6,251 nt of DNA, taken from positions 3,714 to 9,964 of the forward strand of contig DAHE01000003.1 of assembly GCA_002508315.1 (NCBI GenBank), given 5' to 3'. Shown here piece by piece: positions 1 to 6,161 of the stretch. A program made the position numbers and the translations under genes. The stretch comes from Thermocladium sp. UBA166. Its GTDB lineage: Archaea; Thermoproteota; Thermoprotei; Thermoproteales; Thermocladiaceae. Each line of letters starts with the position of its first letter. Position 1 is the stretch's first letter. The notes below the pieces were generated by a model, which saw nothing but the letters and a program-made list of their open reading frames with translations, was not told the origin of the DNA and ran no database searches.

Positions 1-1903
1 TGCCCATCAATGTGGGCAGGGGCACCAGGACCGCGGGGGACTGGCTCAGCACTCCATCGTGGTTATACACCATTTGGAGGGATGGGAATATCGCCACGTC
101 GTTGAAGCCACTTATCGTGACGCCTCCCGTTGCCAGCAGCGATAGGGAGGCAGTGGAGGTTCCATAGTACAGGCTAGCGGATACCGCCTGGGCCTTCTCG
201 GCCGGCAGCGGTGACTGACTGAACACGCTGTAGGTCGGCGTGTAGAGAGTCACGTAGAACTCAACGGGCAACAGCGATGTGTAGACCACGGGTATCGTCT
301 CAGGGGTAATGTAATGCTGTATCATGTATTGCACCAGCGGGGCTATGTTGAGGTCAGCCACGTCCCACGTCCCAACATTGGTCTGGTACTCCAACACCAA
401 GTTCAATGCGCTGACGGACAAGGGAGTCGCTGTTGGAAGGGTCTCATAGACTACTCCCGTGTACTCGACGGCGGGTATGCTAACGACGTTGGGGGTTAGC
501 AGGAAGTTTATCGGTAATGGGCCGTACAATATAGTCCTATTCGCCATCACCTCGAACAACAGGGAGTCCTGGGACACTGGGTAAGCGCTGAGGCCATATG
601 CGGAGCCCGCTATTAGGTTGCCCTTTATATCGGCCACAGCTCCAGCATTGAACGATATCAATCCAATGCCCAAGACGAACTCAGGCACAGCAGCTCCAAT
701 TCCATAGTTATAATACTCATCAAGCGATGAAACTCCCACGAGAGTATCGTTGAAGAAGTCATATGCCGCCATTATTCCGCCTGCTAGCAGCGAGCCAGCC
801 CATATGGAGCCAGAGGTATATCCACCCCATGGGTAGTGTGTTACGTCGTATAGCGTTACGGTTACTTGGGATCCCGTTCCTGGGTTGAAGTATGTGTAGT
901 TGATGCCTATGTGGAAGCTGACTGGGTTTGCCTTTCCAGCTTGATGCCATCCTACCAATGCGCCGTTCTGGTATATTAGGGCGGGCAGGTACCAAATGGG
1001 GCCGAAGACAGCCCATGGACTGCTTCCGAATATTAATGCGCCGTTGTTTGTGAGTCCCTCGGCGGTGCTGTTGACGCCGAGCACTTGGGATATTATGGTC
1101 TTGCCATTATATGATTCGGAGAACGCCAGGCTCAATTGATTGAATAGTTGAGTCGATGCAAGCGGGGATGCCTTGAATGAAGTGCTCAAGTCCTGGCCCA
1201 CCCATATGTACATCACGTTGAATCCCGTCATGACGACCGCCCCATAGTTCTGCGGGGCCTTGGTGGCGGGATTCAACCCCCTCACTGTCTGCCATACTGG
1301 GTACCCATTATACCCATTCAGCAGAGTTAACTTGCCGGTGGGCGATGTTAAGTTAGCTATCAACGATCCCAGCGAGGCCTTTGCCGTCGTGAAGTTGAAT
1401 ATGACCCACTGGTATCCGTCGTATGTCATCGTGACTGCGACCGTCCACTCTGCATACGTTGAGTTCACGAATAACCCGTTCTTGGTTCCTGGATAGGTTA
1501 TGTTGAAGTTCCAAGTCACTCCGCCCGTTGAGTTGCTCATGGATGTCGCGCTGTAAGACAGCGGAGGAGAGCTGGCCGTCCCGTTAACGTTAGTGGCGTT
1601 GAATATGTAGATGGTGAATTGCTGGTTGGCGAGCCCGTACCAGACGGGCGTGGTGTTATAGAGGAGTTGGAACTCCTCGTACAGCATGGGGTTGCTGCTC
1701 TTCAACCCCTGAACGTAGCTGTAGGGTGGCTGCGCGTATGAGAGGTTCCAGGATATGTGCACCGGCACCGGCGGCACGGTTATTGGAGGCGGCACCGGTG
1801 AGGGTAGGGTCGATGCGTGTGCTATTTGTATTGCCCCTATTGCTAGGGCTATCGCGAGCACCATTGCCACTATTCTCGTCCAGTTTGTTTTTGATTCGGA
1901 CAT
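1..1903 (-). CDS. Large secreted protein of unknown function, 5' part only (at least 634 aa)
   Basis: The reading frame is open from the start codon to the window edge, so the C-terminus is missing. I do not recognise the family. A Sec-type signal peptide is visible: a short polar start (MSESKTNWTR), a hydrophobic core at residues 11-28, and a probable cleavage after AHA-30. A proline-rich linker follows (about 33-48), then a long extracytoplasmic region rich in Ser, Thr, Asn, Tyr and Gly. It has about 13 N-x-S/T sequons after the signal peptide (for example N53, N83, N102, N124, N278, N455), no cysteine, and only 3 Arg against about 27 Asp/Glu, which suits an acid-exposed surface protein. 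An upstream in-frame ATG at 1918 would add MGFTA and has a G-run just before it. I chose 1903 because box A (1929-1936) is centred about 29 nt upstream of it but only 14 nt from 1918. It could be an S-layer-like, adhesive or substrate-binding protein. Being exported is well supported; the role is open. Confidence 0.85.
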   Translation of the reverse strand, partial: MSESKTNWTRIVAMVLAIALAIGAIQIAHASTLPSPVPPPITVPPVPVHISWNLSYAQPPYSYVQGLKSSNPMLYEEFQLLYNTTPVWYGLANQQFTIYIFNATNVNGTASSPPLSYSATSMSNSTGGVTWNFNITYPGTKNGLFVNSTYAEWTVAVTMTYDGYQWVIFNFTTAKASLGSLIANLTSPTGKLTLLNGYNGYPVWQTVRGLNPATKAPQNYGAVVMTGFNVMYIWVGQDLSTSFKASPLASTQLFNQLSLAFSESYNGKTIISQVLGVNSTAEGLTNNGALIFGSSPWAVFGPIWYLPALIYQNGALVGWHQAGKANPVSFHIGINYTYFNPGTGSQVTVTLYDVTHYPWGGYTSGSIWAGSLLAGGIMAAYDFFNDTLVGVSSLDEYYNYGIGAAVPEFVLGIGLISFNAGAVADIKGNLIAGSAYGLSAYPVSQDSLLFEVMANRTILYGPLPINFLLTPNVVSIPAVEYTGVVYETLPTATPLSVSALNLVLEYQTNVGTWDVADLNIAPLVQYMIQHYITPETIPVVYTSLLPVEFYVTLYTPTYSVFSQSPLPAEKAQAVSASLYYGTSTASLSLLATGGVTISGFNDVAIFPSLQMVYNHDGVLSQSPAVLVPLPTLMG

Positions 1904-1928
1904 AGCGGTAAAGCCCATGTTACCCCCC

Positions 1929-1936
1929 TTTTTAAG
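1929..1936 (-). promoter_or_regulatory. Box A (TATA) promoter of the secreted protein gene
   Basis: On the minus strand this reads CTTAAAAA, preceded by GGTT. Its centre is about 29 nt upstream of the ATG at 1903. Archaeal TATA boxes sit about 26 nt before the transcription start, so initiation is predicted near 1903-1907, giving a leaderless or almost leaderless mRNA. The same octamer precedes the S53 protease gene. A GGGGGG run at 1922-1927 could serve as a weak ribosome-binding site for the ATG at 1918 if transcription started further upstream. Confidence 0.6.
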
Positions 1937-1961
1937 AACCCCGCTTGCCTCGCCTTGGAAC

Positions 1962-1971
1962 TATAATTTAA
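1962..1971 (+). promoter_or_regulatory. Candidate plus-strand TATA box facing the GC-rich intergenic block
   Basis: TATAATTTAA stands in an otherwise GC-rich stretch. Its centre is about 25 nt before the GGAACGG at 1991, where a structured GC-rich block begins, so it is correctly placed to drive a plus-strand transcript starting near 1991. It is divergent from the minus-strand box A at 1929-1936. No purine-rich BRE is obvious, so this rests on spacing and sequence only. Confidence 0.35.
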
Positions 1972-2077
1972 CCCCAATTCAATTACGCGTGGAACGGTTC
2001 AGGGCCCCGCCACAGAGGGGAAAACCGCCTCCCGCCGCCTCGCCGGGTTTAGTTTTCGGCTCACCGCTGAAAGACAA

Positions 2078-2131
2078 CCTTGACCGCCGTCGCCGAACAC
2101 GCGGCAAGCTCTCGTCCACGGCGGAGCAAGG
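2078..2131. other. Long interrupted stem-loop
   Basis: CCTTG (2078-2082) pairs with CAAGG (2127-2131). CCGCCGT (2084-2090) pairs with ACGGCGG (2118-2124). Inside, GCCG (2092-2095) pairs with CGGC (2102-2105) around a 6-nt loop. The outer 12 base pairs are broken only by a small asymmetric bulge (A2083 against AG at 2125-2126). The structure can form on either strand. It is the strongest fold I see in the intergenic region and is not followed by a T-tract on the minus strand, so it is not a canonical terminator of the protease gene. Confidence 0.55.
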
Positions 2132-2190
2132 ATAAGTAATTTGCACCTCCGCGAATAATAGTGAATGAAGGGAAGGGGGTAATAAATTGA

Positions 2191-2198
2191 TTATTTTT
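2191..2198 (+). terminator. Possible oligo-T terminator of the plus-strand intergenic transcript
   Basis: TTATTTTT includes a T5 run at 2194-2198 on the plus strand, within AT-rich DNA just past the structured block. Archaeal RNA polymerase terminates at such U-tracts without needing a hairpin. It only has meaning if the plus-strand transcript from about 1991 exists. It lies just beyond the 3' end of the minus-strand protease gene. Confidence 0.2.
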
Positions 2199-2216
2199 CG
2201 TTGTGTTGATTAGCGG

Positions 2217-4346
2217 TTACTTGAGTAGCGGCGTGCCGTAGAAGGCTAGGTTGCCGACGTTGAAGCTCCCCAGCCCGGTCACTGGGTTCCACTCGTACGG
2301 CCTGACCACCCAGCCCGTGGCGGAGTTGGCGCCGTTGAAGCCGTAGGCCACGTTGATGAATATGGGATTGCTGCCGGTGTACGCGTTCCTGCCCAGCTCG
2401 TACCATAGTTGATACGCCACGGGAGCGGCCTGCCCTATCTTATAATTCATCCCCTTGCTGCTTATGTAATCCTGCCACAGCGCGGTCATAGCCATGGTGA
2501 GCGGCGACGCAAGCGACGTGCCTCCCCATATGAATGGGGAAAGCGAGCCGTTGACCACTATGGGCACGCCAGTTATGGGGTTGGCGTCAGCGGCCAAGTC
2601 AGGGTAGCCCCTGGCCCCCACCGGGCTATAGAGGCCGGGCTCCAGCAAGTACTCCACCGACCTGTACAACGGCAATCCCTCCGTGGGCACCGGCCCTCCA
2701 TTTATTAAGTATCCCCATATGAATGGCAGGAAGCTCGGCCTCTCGAAGAAGCGGTAACCCTCCATTAAGCCCATGGGTCCTCCAAACGCGTATAGGTACT
2801 GATACAAGGGCATCGCGTAGAATATGGAATAACCGCCCCCCGTTCCCCAGAAGCCGGTGTCGGCGAAGTACGGCGGCACCCCGAAGTCGTAGAAGTTCCA
2901 TGCGAAGGTGAACTCATGGCCGTTCCACGGGAATATGTAATTGCTAGTCCCACCCACCCCCGTCACCATGGGATCCACTGAGGGGTAGAGCGCGCTTTGG
3001 TATGGGTATCCCACAACGTCCTCGTACGCGCCGCTGTCGCCGCTGCTCGCGAAGACTCCAATGCCCTCCGCGGCTGCCTGGAGGAATATCTCGTGGTAGG
3101 CCAAGGCGTAGAATGGATCCATTGCATCCTCTGGCATTCCCCAGGATAGGCTTATGAAGTTGGCCAGGCCATTATTCACCATGTACTCCACGGTGGCGAA
3201 TAAGTCGTCGCCTGAGTCCGGGGAGACGCCGAACAGTATCTTGGCGCCGGGCGCTATGGAGTGGCTCCACTCCACGTCGAGGACCGACTCACCGGCCCAC
3301 CCGCAAGCCGTGGCCGCGTTCAGCACAGTTATCTTGGGGGTGCCCATTGGGTAAATGGAGGTTAAGCTGACGTTGGGTAACCCAAAGATGGTGGAGAATA
3401 TATCCGCATCCTTGGCTATCTGGTTGACGTAGGGCGACTCAGCCAATCCGTTGGAGTTGCATATGGGATCGCCGAACGCATCGACTATTCCCATGGTTAT
3501 AGATGAGCCGTTTATCCCATTATAATTGCCCACGTACCACATCGGGTATAGGGGAGTGGCGTTGTATAGCATCTCCATGCCCTGCGGGAAATACATCTCT
3601 ATTGGGAACTGGAACAGGAACTCCCGCGGGGAACCGAAGAGGGGCTTCACGGTGGCGGATTGAGCGTTTATCTCCACGGCCACCGGCCTCTTATTGACTT
3701 GAATAGATGACTTGTAATTGATGGCGCTGGGGCTTATGCTTTCTAGGGGCGGTATTATGGGAGCCACTTGCTTCTTGACGGTAATCGATGAGCCGTTCCC
3801 ATAGAAGCGAACCCCGCTCTCCGTGATGGGCCTTGCGAAGTAGTCCCCAACGGGATTGCACTCGCCGATCAGCACCCAAGTCGTCCAATTGGCATTGGAG
3901 TTGATTGCGCTTATTATCGCGTTTATGGCGTTATCCACGTCCTGCGCCGTGCCGTTGGCCACGAACATGGATGGGCTGGTCATCACGACGCTCAAGCCGT
4001 TTCCCGAGGCTATGCTCGACAACTCGGAGTCCACGGATGAAGGCGGCGAGTACAGCGAGTCGAACTTGCTCGGGGTTATGAACGTGTGGTAGAGAGGCGA
4101 GGATGAATTGTAGTATTCCTGGTAGATCGTGTTGTTAAGGCCGGCGAAGTTCAGGTACGTGAACACTATTAGGTGAGCGGTCGACGAGTTGGTGTAGTGT
4201 GGAGGAAGCAGATACGGGGTGCAGTTGAAGAACTCATTCCCTATGAAGTATGGATTCGCCGGCGTAGTTGTGGTTGCATGCGCTACCGCTGCAATGGCCA
4301 TCGCCGTGAGGGCAATGACCAACGCATATATAGCGGACCTATTCAT
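2217..4346 (-). CDS. Secreted S53 family serine-carboxyl peptidase (sedolisin/kumamolisin type), preproprotein
   Basis: The 709-aa protein is an acid endopeptidase precursor of the sedolisin family, expected to act outside the cell on proteins or peptides. Domains in order are: a signal peptide (1-24, hydrophobic core 5-22, cleavage after AHA); a pro-kumamolisin activation domain (about 40-200, with the family pattern ITPSKFDSLY at 90-99 and a GTAQDVDNAI stretch at 132-141); a linker; and a subtilisin-like catalytic domain from about 260 to the end. The catalytic set is complete: Glu353 and Asp357 in ESVLD, oxyanion Asp437 in SSGDSGA, and nucleophile Ser611 in GGTSLASP. The C-terminal calcium loop is recognisable (NPVTGLG, 687-693), but its usual Asp ligands are Asn665 and Asn687. 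About 60 extra residues lie between Asp437 and Ser611 compared with kumamolisin. There are about ten N-glycosylation sequons and no C-terminal membrane anchor. The ATG at 4346 suits a leaderless transcript from the box A at 4368-4375. The unknown secreted protein follows downstream on the same strand but has its own promoter. Confidence 0.95.
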   Translation of the reverse strand: MNRSAIYALVIALTAMAIAAVAHATTTTPANPYFIGNEFFNCTPYLLPPHYTNSSTAHLIVFTYLNFAGLNNTIYQEYYNSSSPLYHTFITPSKFDSLYSPPSSVDSELSSIASGNGLSVVMTSPSMFVANGTAQDVDNAINAIISAINSNANWTTWVLIGECNPVGDYFARPITESGVRFYGNGSSITVKKQVAPIIPPLESISPSAINYKSSIQVNKRPVAVEINAQSATVKPLFGSPREFLFQFPIEMYFPQGMEMLYNATPLYPMWYVGNYNGINGSSITMGIVDAFGDPICNSNGLAESPYVNQIAKDADIFSTIFGLPNVSLTSIYPMGTPKITVLNAATACGWAGESVLDVEWSHSIAPGAKILFGVSPDSGDDLFATVEYMVNNGLANFISLSWGMPEDAMDPFYALAYHEIFLQAAAEGIGVFASSGDSGAYEDVVGYPYQSALYPSVDPMVTGVGGTSNYIFPWNGHEFTFAWNFYDFGVPPYFADTGFWGTGGGYSIFYAMPLYQYLYAFGGPMGLMEGYRFFERPSFLPFIWGYLINGGPVPTEGLPLYRSVEYLLEPGLYSPVGARGYPDLAADANPITGVPIVVNGSLSPFIWGGTSLASPLTMAMTALWQDYISSKGMNYKIGQAAPVAYQLWYELGRNAYTGSNPIFINVAYGFNGANSATGWVVRPYEWNPVTGLGSFNVGNLAFYGTPLLK

Positions 4347-4365
4347 GTGTTATTGCCATGAGTAG

Positions 4366-4380
4366 TTTTTTTAAGCTTTT
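4366..4380 (-). promoter_or_regulatory. BRE/box A promoter of the S53 protease gene
   Basis: The minus strand reads AAAAGCTTAAAAAAA. The CTTAAAAA core (4368-4375) is centred about 25 nt upstream of the ATG at 4346, and purine-rich AAAAG precedes it as a plausible BRE. This predicts transcription starting at or within a nucleotide or two of the start codon, so a leaderless mRNA, which agrees with the lack of a Shine-Dalgarno sequence. Another ATG at 4359 is out of frame and runs into a TAG after six codons. Confidence 0.7.
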
Positions 4381-4507
4381 CTTTTCCTTTTTCCGCAAAC
4401 ATCGACTTATTATAGGTAATTAAATTATTTATTAATGGGGAAGTAAATATTGCAAAAATAGGAAAGCGATGGGCACGCGCGGTTAACCTCCATCATTTAG
4501 GCGATTG

Positions 4508-4515
4508 CTTTAAAG
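4508..4515 (+). promoter_or_regulatory. Box A promoter of the CCA-adding enzyme gene
   Basis: CTTTAAAG is centred about 25 nt upstream of GTG 4537 and 31 nt upstream of ATG 4543. Transcription should therefore begin near 4537-4540. That excludes the farther in-frame GTG at 4522, which would lie upstream of the mRNA start. The rest of the divergent region (4381-4500) is AT-rich, and no further gene is apparent there. Confidence 0.55.
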
Positions 4516-4542
4516 GGGCACGTGGCCTGCAAATGCGTGGAC

Positions 4543-5868
4543 ATGGGAGAGATCCTTCCCCTGGTGAGGCCCAGCAAGGAGGAGGAGGAAACCGTGGCCA
4601 GGACAGCCTCGGAGCTTGTGGAGGTTTTCTCGAGGGGCCTCTCCGCTCGGGGGCACGGCGACGTGGATGTGACTGTGCAGGGATCCGTGGCGCACGGGAC
4701 TTGGCTGCCGGGCGCGTTGGACATAGACGTGTTCGCCGCGTTCCCAAAGACCTACGGGCCGGAAGCCATAAGGAGCGGCCGGGCGCTCTCCCTCCTGGCT
4801 GAGATAGCCACCGCGGCCGGCATTCCCTGGAGCACTAGGTACGCCCAGCATCCCTACCTCACCTTGAAGTACGGCGGGTTCAGGGCGGACGTGGTTCCCT
4901 GCGTCCACATAGAGATGGGGGAGAGACCCATAACGGCAACGGACAGGACGCCCCTGCACACCCTTTATTTAAGGGGTAAATTGGAGGGGAAGGAAGACGA
5001 GGTTCGATTGCTCAAGGCCTTCATGAAGGTCGGCGGCATCTACGGGGCCGAGGTGGGGGTAGGCGGGTTCAGCGGCTACCTGGCTGAGCTATTGATAGTG
5101 GAGTACGGCTCCTTCCAGGAGACCGTCAGGGCGGCCAAGTCATGGCGACCCCATCAAGTGATAGACGTGGAGGGCCACTACTCGCCTCCATCCCTGGCCA
5201 GGAAGAGGTTCGACTCCCCGCTCATAATGATAGACCCAGTGGATCCCTCCAGGAACGCGGCCGCCGCCGTCACCTTGGAGGCGATGTCCACCTTCACAGC
5301 CATGTCCCTCGCGTTCACCGAGAACCCCTCCCCGCTCTTCTTCAAGCCCAGCCCGCCCTCCCCGGCATTCTCGCCGCTCCTGGTCTTGATGGCGCCCTAC
5401 CCCGCGGGAGAGCCGCCGGACTCGGTCTGGGGGCAGCTCAGGAGGGCCTCCTCCTCCCTGGCAAACGCGTTAAGAGCGCGCGGCTTCCAGGTGTACAGGA
5501 ATGGGCAGTGGACCGACGAGGAGTCAGAGGCCGCGGTCTTCATAGCAGTGGAGTCCCTCGAGCTCCCGCCGCTTCAATTGATGAAGGGGCCATCCGCGGG
5601 CTCGCTTGAATCCCTCTCCTTCCTAAAGAAGCATGGCAATGCAGAGATGGGTCCCTTCATAGCCGGGGATAGGTGGTACGCCGTGGAGAGGAGGAGGGTC
5701 AGGGACGCGGCCGCCGCCGTAAGGGAGGAGATGCCCAGGATGCCGGCCGCGATTAAGTCGGCCTCCATAATTAAAGTGAGTAATAGGGAGGAACTAGAAT
5801 CACTACCGGAGAAGCTTCGTGCCGCGGTGCTGGCCTTCCTCTCCAGACCAACTTGGCTCCAAACATAG
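4543..5868 (+). CDS. cca: CCA-adding enzyme (archaeal class I tRNA nucleotidyltransferase)
   Basis: This enzyme adds or repairs the 3'-terminal CCA of tRNAs in the cytoplasm, using CTP and ATP without a nucleic acid template. Residues are numbered from the ATG at 4543 (441 aa, close to the usual 410-450). The nucleotidyltransferase fold shows the G-S signature at 47-48 in GSVAHGTWLPG, metal-binding Asp60 and Asp62 in LDIDVF, and the third carboxylate Asp116 in RADVVPC. The strongly conserved family block GIYGAEVGVGGFSGYL follows (about 165-180), then ELLIVEYGSF, the IDPVDPSRN motif (230-238) and the C-terminal RWYAVERRR segment (377-385), all in the order seen in archaeal class I enzymes. In-frame GTG codons at 4522 and 4537 allow longer starts. 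I prefer ATG 4543, or GTG 4537, because box A at 4508-4515 would place the 4522 start outside the transcript. The gene is divergent from the protease and appears monocistronic. Confidence 0.96.
   Translation: MGEILPLVRPSKEEEETVARTASELVEVFSRGLSARGHGDVDVTVQGSVAHGTWLPGALDIDVFAAFPKTYGPEAIRSGRALSLLAEIATAAGIPWSTRYAQHPYLTLKYGGFRADVVPCVHIEMGERPITATDRTPLHTLYLRGKLEGKEDEVRLLKAFMKVGGIYGAEVGVGGFSGYLAELLIVEYGSFQETVRAAKSWRPHQVIDVEGHYSPPSLARKRFDSPLIMIDPVDPSRNAAAAVTLEAMSTFTAMSLAFTENPSPLFFKPSPPSPAFSPLLVLMAPYPAGEPPDSVWGQLRRASSSLANALRARGFQVYRNGQWTDEESEAAVFIAVESLELPPLQLMKGPSAGSLESLSFLKKHGNAEMGPFIAGDRWYAVERRRVRDAAAAVREEMPRMPAAIKSASIIKVSNREELESLPEKLRAAVLAFLSRPTWLQT
5251..5270 (+). repeat. Intragenic direct repeat in cca, copy 1 (copy 2 at 5701-5720)
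   Basis: The 20-mer here and the one at 5701-5720 differ at one position (AGGA against AGGG, then the shared ACGCGGCCGCCGCCGT). The copies are exactly 450 bases apart and in the same codon phase, encoding RNAAAAV (residues 237-243) and RDAAAAV (387-393). The first sits in a family-conserved motif; the second lies in a variable C-terminal helix. Convergence of Ala-rich GC-rich codons is the simplest explanation. Confidence 0.7.
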
Positions 5869-5900
5869 CCCCCATAGAAAACTCCTGACTTGTCAACTAA

Positions 5901-5981
5901 ATGATCGGCACATCCAATCCCTTCCCCGCCATAAATGGCGAGGATTGTTGCCCAGAGGATTATTGCCCATTTTATAATTGA
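5901..5981 (+). CDS. Doubtful 26-aa Cys-containing small ORF
   Basis: An ATG-to-TGA frame lies 32 bases after the cca stop. Its C-terminal half carries an imperfect pentapeptide duplication, EDCCP then EDYCP, produced by the 15-nt tandem repeat. Three cysteines in so short a peptide could bind a metal, but there is no clear ribosome-binding site or well-placed promoter, and no family is recognisable. It is most likely a chance frame over a duplicated sequence; I list it because the repeat preserves its frame. Confidence 0.12.
   Translation: MIGTSNPFPAINGEDCCPEDYCPFYN
5940..5969 (+). repeat. Two-copy 15-nt tandem repeat
   Basis: GAGGATTGTTGCCCA (5940-5954) is followed at once by GAGGATTATTGCCCA (5955-5969), matching at 14 of 15 positions. 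The first copy overlaps the right arm of the CGCCAT/ATGGCG palindrome at 5927-5940. A recent slippage duplication is the likely origin. Confidence 0.8.
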
Positions 5982-6002
5982 GTTGAGAACATGGAGACGC
6001 CC

Positions 6003-6161
6003 TTCCTCGCCTTAGGGAGGAACTCGGTACAGAATTTTGGCCAAATGAAGCCCTTTATTCACTTTCACTATCGAGTTAAGTCCAGGTATGGATTCCTTCC
6101 GCGCTAACGCTGATAGAACGAGCGGCAAACTCCGTCCTTCAAGACGGAGGGGGAGGTCAAG
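6003..6161 (+). mobile_element. Possible remnant or mini-element of an IS200/IS605-type transposon
   Basis: At 6130-6149 CTCCGTC and GACGGAG form a perfect 7-bp stem around CTTCAA, followed directly by GGGGAGGTCAAG. A hairpin of this kind plus an AGGTCA-like tail is typical of the right end, overlapping the tnpB 3' end and its omega RNA, of IS200/IS605 elements in crenarchaea; this is recalled from the family, not searched. A second hairpin at 6003-6022 (TTCCTC and CC pairing with GG and GAGGAA, one bulged G, loop TTA) could be the left end, giving a unit of about 150-160 nt with no transposase. The sequence between shows no clear TnpB RuvC or zinc-finger motif. The right-end call is fairly good; the left boundary is speculative. 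Confidence 0.4.
6130..6149. other. Perfect 7-bp hairpin, IS605-like right-end structure
   Basis: The arms are CTCCGTC (6130-6136) and GACGGAG (6143-6149), the loop CTTCAA. IS200/IS605 transposases recognise subterminal imperfect hairpins as single-stranded DNA, and the TnpB guide RNA scaffold spans the same end. No T-tract follows immediately, so it is not a standard terminator. Confidence 0.6.

Larger units (their letters stand above)
1991..2198 (+). ncRNA. Possible structured non-coding RNA or GC-rich repeat element between the two secreted-protein genes
   Basis: The core at about 1985-2131 is far more GC-rich than its AT-rich flanks, the reverse of what is usual for an archaeal intergenic region. 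It holds several inverted repeats: CCCC/GGGG at 2005-2008/2017-2020, AAACC/GGTTT at 2022-2026/2046-2050, and a long stem at 2078-2131. On the plus strand a TATA-like box lies about 25 nt upstream, and an oligo-T tract (TTATTTTT, 2191-2198) lies downstream, giving a unit of about 208 nt. I found no signature of tRNA, SRP RNA or RNase P RNA and no convincing C/D box pair. Short frames do cross it, including a 55-codon minus-strand frame (1979-2146, GTG start) with an Arg-rich, low-complexity product that I regard as fortuitous. It may instead be a dispersed palindromic repeat or part of the protease mRNA 3' region. Confidence 0.25.

Noticed and set aside
1755..2135. A 126-codon plus-strand frame over the 5' end of the secreted-protein gene and the GC-rich block
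   Set aside because: Its first part is antisense to the signal peptide and proline linker of a well-supported gene, and its end is Arg/Pro-rich low-complexity translation of the palindromic block.
1979..2146. A 55-codon minus-strand frame in the intergenic block, starting at a GTG inside a GGAGGTG sequence
   Set aside because: The only good Shine-Dalgarno match overlaps the start codon itself, so it cannot serve it. The product is compositionally biased, and the GC-rich stem explains the absence of stops.
4510..4959. Long frames on the minus strand opposite the start of cca
   Set aside because: They are antisense to the conserved catalytic domain and arise from the GC-rich codon pattern of cca.
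5916..5946. AATCC/GGATT plus CGCCAT/ATGGCG nested palindrome as a cca terminator
   Set aside because: The inner loop is too tight without losing a pair, and no T-tract follows directly; archaeal termination relies on U-tracts.
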